Below, in pieces: positions 25,415 to 36,974 of a DNA stretch of 64,000 nt (the stretch's first letter is position 1; each line of letters begins with the position of its first letter). The stretch spans positions 14,694,001 through 14,758,000 of the forward strand of contig OX485809.1 of NCBI GenBank assembly GCA_950295325.1, in the 5' to 3' direction. The position numbers were made by a program, and so were the translations under genes. The DNA comes from Polytrichum commune. Its lineage: Eukaryota > Streptophyta > Polytrichopsida > Polytrichales > Polytrichaceae. The notes beneath the pieces are model-generated. The model searched no databases. It had not been told where the DNA came from and worked only from the letters and a program-made list of their open reading frames with translations.

Positions 25415-27175
25415 ATGAGAGGGATGAAGAGGAAGGGAGGACCTTCGCGAGGAGGTGGAGGTGGAGGTGGAGGAGGACGAGGTGGACGGGGAGGAGGACG
25501 AGGGGGAGGAGGGGGTAGAGGAAGAGGAAGGAGAGGTGGGCGTGGGGATTCTGGTGGAGGCTCCAGGGGGAATAATAATGGTGCCAGTAAGCGGGGTCGC
25601 CATCATCATACGCAAACCCCCGATTTTGTGCCACCTGCAGGTATGGATCGCTTTATTCTCTACCTTGTCATGTAATTCAGAACATGGTCATGCAAGTATG
25701 GTTATGACTCCGTTAGAATGCAGGTGCAAGGGCAACGGGGTTTAGGGTTTAAGGATAGAGTAATTTCTCGGAAAATGGTGATGCAAATATTTGCTATGAC
25801 TCAGTTAAGACAGACTTGTAAGGTGCAAGGGCAACGGGGTTTAGGGTTTAAGGAAGAGGTGATTTCTGGGAACTCTGTGTTGTCAATGACCTGTTTCTGT
25901 TTGGTTGTATGAGTAGATCTCAAGCCGATGAAGCTTGTTGAGAATGGTACAGACAGTGACGATGAGGAGTACGAAGAACCTCCGAGTGCATATACTTCCT
26001 TACTGCACACTTTGCAAGCTACAAGCCAGTCATTTGCTAAAGTTTATGCTCAACGGTATTCACTTCCTTCTTTTTAATACCAAACAACTATATATTCCCC
26101 TCCACTTCTCAAGATTGTTAAACATCACTGGTTTTTATGTTTAAATTGCCTTTTTCCAATGTTTTTAGATGAGATTGTTTGCTTTTGTTGTCTGCTAGTT
26201 AGACCATCCGTTTTGAAGCACTGTAAGTCTTATTATCTGACCCAACGCCAATCACATTGTTGGGAAAATGAGTGTGAAGGTTCATGCTGAAGTTCCCCAT
26301 ACTGGCAAGTCATAGCAAATAATTAGTTGTATGGGTATATGGATGTATTGTAAGTTAGCAAAGCCACTGCCTTTGAAAATTGGAAAGATTGTAGATGTGT
26401 GCGGCTTGTCCACACAATAATCCTACTTATGTATCCGAATTTATGTGCTGAACCAGTCAGAAGGAAGAGCAAGGAGATAGTGCATCTTCTGAGGAAGAAG
26501 CTGGCAGTGATCTGGAGGATGAAGGTGATTTTGACCTAGAAGATGATGAAGGTGAATCTTTGTCTTTTGATACCATTCTATCTCCATGTTATTCAATTTT
26601 TCCATCTGAAAAGTATCCAGCTTCAAGTTTCTTGCTGCACATGCGGATTCCTGGGATGACATGCAAGTATCCTCTGGGAGTTGCTTAAGTTTAATAACTA
26701 GCAATTTAAAGTCACCATTCTTGGGTAATTCAAGACGACCAAGGGAGTTTTCAATTCATCCAACTTGAAAAAGTTCCAAAGAGAAGGAGCAAACAAAGCT
26801 ACAAACCTTGAATGCTTGATAATAGTATTGATAATTGAATGCTTAATATACTCAGTGCCTGAACTGACAATTTTAGCATCATCTACCTTGTGTGTGCCAG
26901 AAGGTGAAGCTGCAGATGGTGATGCTGGAACAGGGGATGAAATGGATGATCAAGCAAATGGTTTGGAGGGTAAAAACTCAGATGGAAATTCAAGCTCAGA
27001 GGAAAGTGAATGGGAAGAGGTGGATGGTGATGCTGACGTTCATGCAGAAGTACCAGATGAAAAAATTGAAGCTGACTCTGACTCTGACTCTGACTCTGAA
27101 AGACTGTCAAGTGGGGCAAGTGCAGGCACATGTACAGAGTATGACAATGTAGCTTCTTTTTGCTTCATGTGCATG

Positions 27176-27208
<33 letters not shown>

Positions 27209-30200
27209 GTTCGAATTGCATAGAAAAAAGGTTATGTACTACTGTGAAGGATAGTATTCTGGGTTTGGACCTCAGAATAGAGTTTTCCTTGAGTTCAACA
27301 GGGAATTTTGGTCAGGAGTTGGTCCCCTTGATTTCCCGTTGGTTGTTTTGCAGGCAAAATCAGTAATACCTTTCCACTCGTGGAGCATGCTTGGGGTATT
27401 GTTTAAATTTGAACGAAGAGCACCCTATTTAGGTTCATTGAGGCCAACTCATTTTAGGACCATGTGGCATGCCAAAATGAGTTCGACTCTCAACACACCA
27501 ATATAGAATGTTCTTTGTTCAAACCTCCACACGACCTTCAAGCATGCACTGAACACTTACCAAGCATGGAAGGTGTTGTATGCAAAGCAACCAACTCCCG
27601 ACCAAAAGTCCTGTTTAGTCACAGGATAAATATATATTACTCAACTCAAAAGTTCAACTAACTTTTCTCCCAGTGAGCACATTTGAGAGTTGGAGGAATT
27701 GCAATGTTGTACTAGAACATCTGTGCAGTATCCCTGAATTAATACCAAGGTGATGGTTTTGTTTCTCATTTTCAGCCCTTTCAAATTGCACGTGGAGCTC
27801 GAGCTTACTGATGAGCAGATTTCAACATTGGTTGAGGGTAATGCAAAATTTACAACTGAAGTTGCTGCAGAGGATTTACCCAACAGCCAATGGCTTACCA
27901 ACATGCCCAACTTTCCTAAGGTGAATGTAAAACCATTTGATAAGGCCTACAGACTTGTCAAAAGTGTAAAATCATACATGCTATTCCCTCCTCATTTGTT
28001 GCCTTTCACTACTTTATGTGTCACTTTCTTATCCTATAAAAATTAAAATGGAGATTTGGCAGGTAACCATCTATCAGTATTTCCACATGCCTCTAGCTAA
28101 CTTTGAACACCTGCATTAGGTTGAAAAAGAGTTGAGCAAGTGTGGGTTGAAAGAGCGGCTTTCCAAACATTGGCTGGAGAATACTGACCACAAGCTGTTT
28201 GGAGACTTCCAGTCGGGAGGGCAAGCCCAATTTTTTTCACTATGTAAGTTGGTTTTGGAAGTTTTTCTGGGCAAACTATATGTGCAGTCTGACTTGATGG
28301 CTAGTACCTCTTTATTTATACGTTTATTTTCATATGAGTATGGCTGACATTTGACAGGCTTGCAGGTAACAGCTATAGAGATATTTTGCACACAAGCAGA
28401 TGTGGGCCTGAGAATATTGTGTCCTCCAGCCAAGAACATCAAGTTTTCATGAAGGCCTATGTTCTTCACCTTGTAAGTTGAATTTTGCATATCTAGATTG
28501 GATCCCCTTTTTAACAACGGATTTGGAAATTTAGTATTTTGATATTCTTCCTTGCATCACGAACATGGTATCATTTTTTGTGCATTCATTGTGACATGGT
28601 TGTTGTGCAGCTCAATCATATCCTCAAAACAACTGACCTTGTCACTCGAAACAATGAAAAGTTGCACCGGCAGCAATCAGATGGGAATGGTAAAAAAAGT
28701 AATGATTTTATAGACCTCCCTCGAGATCAAGGCTTTACTCGTCCCAAGGTAAAACTTCAATTGAAGTCTACCCTCTATTGCTTATTGAGTCATTGTGTAC
28801 AGAACAGATGTCTAAGAGCACTGTGGAACATAGAAGAATTTATTGAACTGAATAGCTCGATTATGAAATTGTGTAAAGTCTTTGGATGATTTGTAGATAG
28901 TGAATGCACTTAAGGTATAGATTCTGGCAGAAAATTGAAAAGTAAATGTGCATGTTGAGGATTACTTGTAGAGACATTATTATGAATGGAATTTACTCAA
29001 AACATGACTGGTCAGAACACATTTTCACTGGAAGCATACATGTGCCTGTGTAGTATATATTCAATTTAGCTGTTGCAAATTGTGTTAATACTTGTTTACT
29101 AACAAAGTATAACATTCTCACTTAGTTAATTGCAAGAAATAGCCTTTTATCAAATGGGAGCATCTCATAAGTGAAAAATGAACAGGTGCTGATACTATTG
29201 CCCTTGCGGAGCACTGCAGAGAAGTTTGTAAAGAGCTTGATAGAGCTAGCTCCTAAGGCTCAGGCGGTTGGCAACTACCCTTCTTTTTATATTTTGTACC
29301 TCAATTATTTCTCGAATGATTTTTGAGATACCATATTTGAAATGCCTTTACATGTTTACAACACTCATTCTTTTGAACTTGCGTCTACTTGCAGTTTTGA
29401 TCTTCTAATTACTCTTTTGTGCTCAAATTATACATGTGTTCCTCCCATGTTCAGGTGGATGTTGAACACAAAAATCGGTTTTTTGATGATTTTGGAGTGG
29501 ATGAGGATGAAGATGATGACAAGGCTGAAGATGTACCAGACAAGGATGTTGAGTACAAAGGTGGAAAACCTAAGGATTTCAGTGACCTCTTCCATGGCAA
29601 TAATGATGACCACTTTCGTATAGGCATAAAGTTCACAAGGTGAGTTTGCAGTATCATTCTACGTTGAAAGATCTATTTAATTTGCTTATTTTTAATAAAT
29701 TTTGTAGTGGTTTTATGTGTATCTCAGTATCTAATTTGACACCTATCATTTTGTTCTATTTTCTTTGTTGTCACAGGAAAAGCATAAAGCTGTACAGCGA
29801 ATTTTACTCATCAGACATCATTATTGCATCACCTGTTGGCCTTGTCACAGTAAGCCTTCTCACTCACTTTTATACTTAATTATGTTCTTACTTACCATTT
29901 TGTCATAGTTATACATTTATTGTGAAGTGTATGAATTTTACAACATATTTGATTTCCTCAGTTATCAGAGCACTTGCCAGCACTGCAGTTCTTACTAAAT
30001 GTTGTTGTGGGTTTGGAATCTCACAACTTATGAAACTTTCTCGTCTAGTCCTACAGAAGTGATTTAATTTAATATGGGCAATTCATTATTTATTCTCTAC
30101 AGCGAATTGGTGAAGCCGAGAGTTCCAAGAAAGAAGACAAGCTAGATATCGATTTTCTCTCGTCTATTGAAGTGAGCACACAATCCATCCACTCGCTTTT

Positions 30201-33200
30201 ACTCGTTTACTCTATAACACGAATCTTTCATATTGTGATTGTGTATTCAGGGATTGTCCTTAGGGTGGGTTTACACTAGGGTCCAATACCAAAGAAACTC
30301 TCAAATTGAGCAATCCTATTGCCAGAGATCAAAAATCTGGACCCAAGACATTTACACTAGGGTCCACGACTGGGGTATGAAAAATGAAATGGTGCTAATA
30401 CCGCCAAATTTTGTTGGTCTCCACTCAAGAAAATACTTTCCTAGTTTATGAAATCAATTTTCAAGCTTGGGTCCTATCTTGAGTCCGAAAAGTAAGGTCC
30501 ATTGAAGAGGTGTTTTGGACCTCAAGTTTCTTGGGCCCGGACCCCAATGTAAACTGATCCTTATTCTCATCAACTACATATGTAGTCTGGGTTTGAGCAA
30601 TTGAAAGGGTTGAATTGCTTTTGACACATCCACCAGAAGAGAGTAGTGTGGAACATGATACATAATAGAAGCGAGCACGAGAAGAGTCACTTAGGGTCTA
30701 CTAGAAATGATTTTGTTTTGACTGTGATCATTGTTGCTTACTTCAGTATTTGTCCTGTGTGCAGATTATTGTTGTGGATTATGTGGATTGTATACTCATG
30801 CAGGTTTGTACGTAAATACTTCAATACACAGTCAATTCCTTGCCAACAGAAGATTAATTGTGTTCCTTGTTGAATTCACCCTTAAAAGGACCATGGTGTT
30901 TTTGGAAAAATGTGATGGCTTCAGATGAAAGGCTTAATGAATTCTAGAGTCTTTTCTCCAATTGGAAACAACCAAAAGTAAATACCCACACGGTTGGAAG
31001 TTGCATACATATACGCTTATGTTGAGGAGAAAACCACATTCCATGTTTTTGACGTTAATAATTTATATAATAATCATGTGTTAATTAAACAATTTGTTTC
31101 TTTGTATACAAACTGCAAACTTTATAATGCCTCACAAGAAACAAGTCAAAAGACAATTGTTTACGACAGTGGTGACTAAATTTGTTACATATGGAAAGAA
31201 AACTAACAATACACCGTTTATGGTATTTTCTATCACATACGTAGTAGTGTCACTTATTCTATTATGATGCCAATGCTAGGTTTACATGAATGGTCAACAT
31301 ATTGACCAATAGTGTAATCTCATGTCGTTAAGTGTGTTTACTAATATCTTGGCATCAGTATGCTCAATAATATCATGAGGTCTATGCCTAGGTTACACAA
31401 TGGTCAAGTTGTTGACCATAAGTGTAAACAAATGACACTTGGCATTAGTATTTCTCAATGGTATACTCTAAACTAGATGCCTAGTATTTAGAATGATGAC
31501 ACTAAAGACCATGAACAGTGTAGTGTATTCATATGTATTTGTGTTTTGTTTTCCTTGTTCTCATTTAAAACATGTGTATTATACCAATTGGAATTGTACA
31601 ATATTGTATAAACACTAATTTAAGAATGTCTAAAAATACACCTAGGAGCTTCAAAATACATAAACAGTAATTGGGAAGCCCACTATGGGCTCCATGGGCA
31701 TTCAAAGGTCAAGATGAATATAAATCTCTAATTTAGATAAAGTTTGTGGGTGTTATTTGGTTTGTTTTTCATGTTCTCCAGCTTCTATTGATTAGATTCA
31801 CATAACAAAACTGTGTTGCATTAGCAAATATATGATGAAACATATGCAAAAATCAGACATCCCCGAATTCTATTATGGTTATTGGAAGTGCATACTTGTT
31901 GTTTTACTTAATTGGATACATTGGTGCTCCCAATTGTGTTCACTATTGAGTGTAGAGTAGTTATTAATATTTGAAGATGTAGTCCAATCTCTTTTAAACA
32001 TGTGTCTTTATGATGTTTTCTCTTTGATCCTCACCGGACCACATACCAATCAAATATTGGATTCCAATTAAGGAAGTGATCCATCTACCCTGGGTCCTGA
32101 TCTGAGAACTTCTGATCTACAGAACTGGAAGCATGTTATGACTGTTTTTGACCATCTCAATCGAATACCCACACAGCAGCACGGCACAGACTTCATGCGT
32201 ATCCGAGAATGGTAAGACATGCAGAGTATTTACTGTCACAATTAATCTGATGATACGATGAAATTTCTCCAGCTGAAAATGCATGTTGGATGTGGCTGAT
32301 GAAGTATCCAAGCACAAGAATGACAAGAATATTGTGTATCACTGCAGGCATTTAAATGGTCATTCTCGTCACTATCGCCAAACCATCATGCTTTCGACCT
32401 TTGCTGATGCAGGTTGGAATTCTGAAACTTGTATGCGTCAAATAAGGTTCACATATGACTCTATCTTCACGTCCTTCTTATAGGTTGTGCTAAATATGGA
32501 ATGAATATCATAGACCAAGTACAATATTAGTTTAATACTTGTTGGGGATTTGTACAAATCTTGATAGTTTAAGAGCTGGTATGAGCTACCCATTTTAAAT
32601 CTAACATATTTTCACACTCTGCAGGTGTCAATGCACTTTTCCATCGGTCTTGTGTCAATCATGCTGGCAAGGTACATGGAAGTTTCCCACCTGTGTTCTC
32701 AGTGGTCTTCTAAAATTTTTATTCTAAGTATAAAACCATGAAAGTCATGTTAATTGAAAAATACGAGGGATCTGGTATTGATTTTGTGGTGGATATTTTT
32801 TCGTCTTCAATTACCAATTATCTGGTTCTGATGTGCAGGTGAAGCTGCGAAGTGTATACCCAGGAGTGCTGTCGAAGGTTGTATTACAAGTCCGGCAGGT
32901 TATGTTTTGTACCTTCTTTCAGATTATACGGAATGATCTGCCAGTTTCATAAATCAAATTATTTTTAACAGTTGGCAAGACTCATGTGCAGTAGGTTCTA
33001 AGGCGTTTCTATTGGATATGACGTATCTAAATTATTGTTGTATTTAATTTTGTTCAGATCTATGAGAAGATAGATTGTCAAGGAACAACGGATGCGGATG
33101 ACGCCCGGTTCGAATTTTTCACCAAGCAGGTGTTGGGTTACATCTCTTTCTGAAATAGGAAAATTCATATTTTCAGTTTGTGAATTTAGGCTTCAGAATG

Positions 33201-35633
33201 CGGCTATTTGAAGAGATTCTCTATCAAGCATCAAATTTTAAATTGCTTGGAACTCTACTTTTGCAGGTTTATCCACGCATCAAGGATTCTCTGCAGGTTA
33301 GTTTAGTTTATCTCTTGAGGTGAATTCAGTTATAAGGTTTTTTCTATCATAACATATCTTATGTTGATTTATATGGGTTCAAAACTACTGGACAGACATA
33401 TTTAATGTGTGGAATTTCTCTAATGTCATAAAATCACACATGATAAACATTTGCATCTACAATTGGTGCTTAAGTCCTTTGTCTGCAGGAAGGAGACTGA
33501 TAACTATTTTACTCCCTGAGAGAGTTCTTTAGGGTAAATCATGGGTAACAACTCTCTTAGAGTAAATATATTTATTCTCCTTGCCACGGACAAAGAACTT
33601 AAGCACAAATGTAGATGCAAACATTTATCATCTGTGGTTGCACTACAATTCAAGAACGTCAGACCTCAGCTGATTATGTATCTAGTATTCCATTTGCTTT
33701 CAGGTCTGCAATTTTTTTGTGATTTGGATGTGGGACTTTCCCAATCTGGACAGAAGTAAGATTCGTTCTTTGGATGTCCACAGGGCGGAATTTTGATTTT
33801 CATACGATCATACTTCGATTTTGTGCGACTGCGAGGTTTTCTGAAATCTCAAAATTCATCATTTTGTTTGCTATCAGAGTAAGTTAGTCTGCACTGGGCT
33901 GGGACCAAGGGTGTGTTTACACAAGATAAAGAGATGATTTGAATGAACCCCCAAAAAATTTTGGATTTTTTTTATATTCTATGATACTGAATCTATGTTT
34001 AGCACATCCTATCAAAAGAGGAAGGAAAACGATTGTGATATATGTGGCATGTATTTGAGTCTGGTCCATTTATACTAGCTCAAATGTTCCTACAATTCAC
34101 ATAAATGGGTTCTCCAACTGGATAATGCATATGATAAATGGGCTAAATTAAGACAGGGCCAGTTTTGACAATTGTATCTAAACAACTCAAGAAGTTATAT
34201 TGAACCCGAAATAAATTGCTGGAGCCTCTTAATTTCTGATGTGTCAAGTAACTGCGTAGACCTGAATGTTTTTGAGACGTGTGCTTCAGGTACACAAAGT
34301 CAGCTGATGTTTCAAGAAGCCGTTCTTGGTTTTTCCACCAAAAGAGACGTATAATGCTTTATACTGAGCGTGCACACTATTTTCACCGCTACAAGGTATT
34401 GTACATTCCCATGCTAATGCCATTGATTATTATCATTAATGTTCTTTTAGTCCAGAGGTCAAACATATGTTGAGCTTGTGATCTATGATATGAATCTATG
34501 TTGCTTGGTGTTGCCTTTGCAGATAAGGGGTATTCGTGAACTGATCTTTTATTCACTTCCGGAGCATCCTCAGTTTTATGCTGAGGTATTATCTTGAACT
34601 TTCGGCTTAACTTCAATAGTAGTTGGCGTTTAGTACATCACTTAAGTGTTGCATGCATCCCATATGAATTTGGGCATCATTTTTTTTGCAATGGCTCAGG
34701 GGAATGACTGATCCATCATAAATGTGCAGTTTAGGCTTCCACTCATTGATTTGGTTGAGATTTTGCTGGTGTTGTTTGAAGCCCATAAGCACATGGTTGA
34801 TTTTTGGGCCAAGAATTAATTAAGTTGGAAAATGCAGGTCTCGAATCTTTTGGAGGGAGTAGAGAATCCAACAACTACTGTTTTATTTAACAAGACTGAT
34901 ATGCTCCAAGTAAGAGCACTACACCGCATATGATATTCAGTGTCATGTAGACTAATTGCGAAGGGCCTAAACTAGATGCCTGAAGGTCTCACAGTGTCAT
35001 GTCCGGTAATTGCCAAGATGACACTATTTGTTAACATAATTAATTATTTTAAGCGATTTTATTTTTATTTGTTTATTTTATTTATTTACATTATGACAGT
35101 TAGCATAGCACATTGGGATACTTGAGATGATAGTTTTGTGTTTTAGTATAAAGGGGAAGATGTTCTTGAGCATACTAATTTCAAGTGTCATTTGTGTACA
35201 CTTGAGTCAACTTGTAGACCATTGTGCAACATAGGCATAGATCTCAAAACACTCATGTTGAGATATTAGGACGCACACTTGAACGCCAAGTATCATGAGG
35301 TGACACTAATGGTGAAGTTGTTGATGATTAGTGTAACCTAGCATTGGCCTCATAATAGGGTAAGGGGCGCCACTATGCATGTGACACTAAATACCATAAA
35401 TGTTGTGCTTTTTTAGTGGAAAGTTTGGCATTGAGTTGGGTTATATACATATTCTCAAAGGTCATATTTTCAGTATAAAGCCCACCAGAAGCTGTACTTT
35501 TGTGTTTTGAATTTGACAATATAACTGAGATGTGTTTGTGGCTACTATGGTTTTGCAGCTGGAACGAATTGTAGGCACCTCTCGGGCGAAACGAATGCGT
35601 AGCTCAGAAAACAAGACTTTCATGTTTTGTTGA
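25415..35633 (+). CDS. UTP25: UTP25 / NOF1-type SSU processome protein
   Basis: Nucleolar factor of the 90S/SSU processome acting in 18S rRNA maturation (yeast Utp25, zebrafish Def, Arabidopsis NOF1). Exons: 25415-25640, 25917-26055, 26457-26551, 26901-27138, 27776-27920, 28120-28243, 28366-28472, 28611-28748, 29186-29266, 29455-29639, 29777-29849, 30103-30171, 30765-30803, 32123-32211, 32348-32412, 32625-32671, 32839-32898, 33058-33129, 33267-33296, 33784-33878, 34290-34395, 34523-34585, 34838-34909, 35559-35633. The sum is 2,433 bp, about 810 residues. Residues 10-60 are Gly/Arg-rich (RGG type). An acidic Ser/Asp region follows to about 230, then the Utp25 domain: [37 protein letters not shown] at the degenerate DEAD position, [50 protein letters not shown]. 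Helicase-like but probably not an active ATPase. Several introns hold MITEs. Confidence 0.93.
25690..25889 (+). repeat. 99-bp direct duplication carrying a telo-box, UTP25 intron 1
   Basis: Two consecutive copies about 99 bp apart share AGGTGCAAGGGCAACGGGGT followed by TTAGGGTTTAAGGA. Each copy contains the telo-box TTTAGGGTTTA (25741-25751 and 25840-25850). The location in the first intron of a ribosome-biogenesis gene suggests a duplicated intronic enhancer motif (inference). Confidence 0.7.
27176..27201 (+). repeat. Poly-T tract in UTP25 intron 4
   Basis: A run of about 26 T starts about 37 bases after the exon 4 donor. It is prone to length error in sequencing and is not close to the acceptor, so it is not simply a polypyrimidine tract. 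Confidence 0.85.
27279..27630. mobile_element. About 350-bp TIR element, UTP25 intron 4
   Basis: The ends are imperfect inverted repeats: AGAGTTTTCCTTGAGTTCAA..GGTCAGGAGTTGGT on the left, TTTATCCTGTGACTAAACAG..GGTCGGGAGTTGGT on the inverted right. About 350 bp align along the length with 40312-40670 (shared GTTCAAACCTCCACAC, GGAAGGTGTTGTATGCAAA). Fragments lie at 20861-20936, 37265-37412 and 56850-56945. A non-autonomous family. Confidence 0.65.
30263..30560. mobile_element. PIF/Harbinger (Tourist)-type MITE, UTP25 intron 12
   Basis: 298 bp with the left end GGGTGGGTTTACACTAGGGT and the inverted right end GGATCAGTTTACATTGGGGT, both followed by CC. TTA directly flanks both sides (30260-30262 and 30561-30563), the diagnostic 3-bp target of PIF/Harbinger elements. 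A second copy of the family lies at 44739-45039. Confidence 0.8.
31206..31525. mobile_element. CACTA-type MITE, UTP25 intron 13
   Basis: The left end CAATACACCGTTTATGGTAT and the inverted right end CACTACACTGTTCATGGTCT are both followed by an AGTGTCA-type block. About 320 bp. The interior phrases (GTCAACATATTGACC, CTTGGCATCAGTATGCTCAA) recur in the copies at 7020 and 34917. Confidence 0.7.
33437..33638. repeat. Near-complete hairpin in UTP25 intron 19
   Basis: The left arm (ACATGATAAACATTTGCATC, then TACAATTGGTGCTTAAGTCC) and the right arm are imperfect reverse complements over about 90-100 bases each. They meet around 33540 with almost no loop. The transcribed intron would fold into one long hairpin. 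Probably a MITE. A small-RNA precursor is possible but unproven. Confidence 0.65.
34917..35407. mobile_element. CACTA-type MITE beside the exon 23 donor of UTP25
   Basis: 491 bp. The left end CACTACACCGCATATGATAT and the inverted right end CACAACATTTATGGTATTTA both run into AGTGTCA. The element starts 7 bases after the last base of exon 23, so the donor GTAAGAG directly abuts the transposon end. The interior is AT-rich. Confidence 0.7.
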
Positions 35634-36369
35634 ACACAATTTTTGAGGAAATAGGAGTATTATTGGTGAGTCTGAACAAGCTTAATTGAGTTTGTGCATG
35701 ATGATATCCAAGTTATTTGAATTATGCATTTATGCTTAGCGAACATCAATTTCTTCTCTACCAATCAGAATTTCAATTAGTAAGTCTTTTGCCATTAAGA
35801 GCTCTTCCCACTTATTATGATTCTGTAGCATCTATACACACAATGGTTTGATCAGGATTAACTTGCATAATGATTGTATATAACTTACACATATAATTGT
35901 AAGTCATTTGTGCTTGGCACAAATTATATCAGAATTCTTTATAATCATTAATATCTAAAGGGAAGCATGTTTATGGTCAAGTCTGTAGCCAAGCAATGAA
36001 CGGGGAGAACCAATAAAATAAGAGAAATTGCATATTCTTAGGAGTAATAGCAGGTAATTCTTTTCTTGTGAAGAGAAACACATTCCAAGGAGAATGTACT
36101 TATTTTTTTTTAAAAATCATGAATATGGAAATTACTACAAATTTCGAAGTGTAAATTTGAAGGTTACCCGTACTGGATCTATTGGTTAACCCATAACTGC
36201 TCATCTCAATACTACTCGGCATTGATAATTGTGAAAACTCTTATGGGAGCAATCAATCACAAGCCACCACCACATAAACTTTAAATTTGTCTAAAAAATA
36301 TATATCTCATCTATGTCATCATTATATGACCGCAGTGAGTGGTCCAATGGACCTGGTCGACTATGGATG

Positions 36370-36565
36370 CCTCGACCTTAGTTACAGATGAACCGGTTGA
36401 GTTTGAGTTTGAAAAATAACTGTTTGAAGTTCAATGTTTCAGGAAAATTACTGATCATTTAAGAGGAATATACTTCAAAGCAATAAAGAAAAACTGAAAG
36501 ATTGTCGTGTAACTGTAAACATTAGGATTTTGACCAATAATGCCTAAAAAATCTCTCTGGACACT
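36370..36565. repeat. Half copy of the ACCGGTT foldback repeat
   Basis: Matches the right arm of the foldback at 24290-24745 (GTTACAGATGAACCGGTTGA, TTCAGGAAAATTACTGATCA, CAATAAAGAAAAACTGAAAG). It lies between the convergent 3' ends of UTP25 and the minus-strand gene. The segment 35634-36369 holds nothing else I recognise. Confidence 0.5.
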
Positions 36566-36974
36566 GTAGCCAAGTTTTGGAGCTGATGAGTATCTTATTC
36601 ATTGTCAAAGTGAAGATTCTTGTAAATATTAATTTTGCTGATATATTTTGAGCACGCAGTCCATCCCCTTCAAAATTAGTCTTTTCAGTGTCCATCTTGC
36701 CAATGAAATATAGCTGTCCGGTTAGAAAATGTGACCCTGAAAGGCCACTTTCCTATATATCTTCTGCTTAAAATGACGGTTTTAGCACATCTACTTTACT
36801 GTCTACAAAATACATATGGCAACTGGACAAACAGAGAAGTGCACAGCAATGTCAACTGTAACAGTATGAAGGGTCACATAAAATTGAGACGATATTTTTC
36901 AAGTACACCACAACCTGGGTTCATGATCCTCCACAACTTGTCTTATCTACCAACTCTATACCAGGTGCACAAAA

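Noticed and set aside
25388-25634. Overlapping frames on both strands at the UTP25 start
   Set aside because: They are shadows of the Gly/Arg-rich first exon, whose GGA/GGT codons keep other frames open.
33907-34155. Possible third Harbinger MITE starting GGGTGTGTTTACACAAG
   Set aside because: No matching inverted end or TTA pair found downstream.
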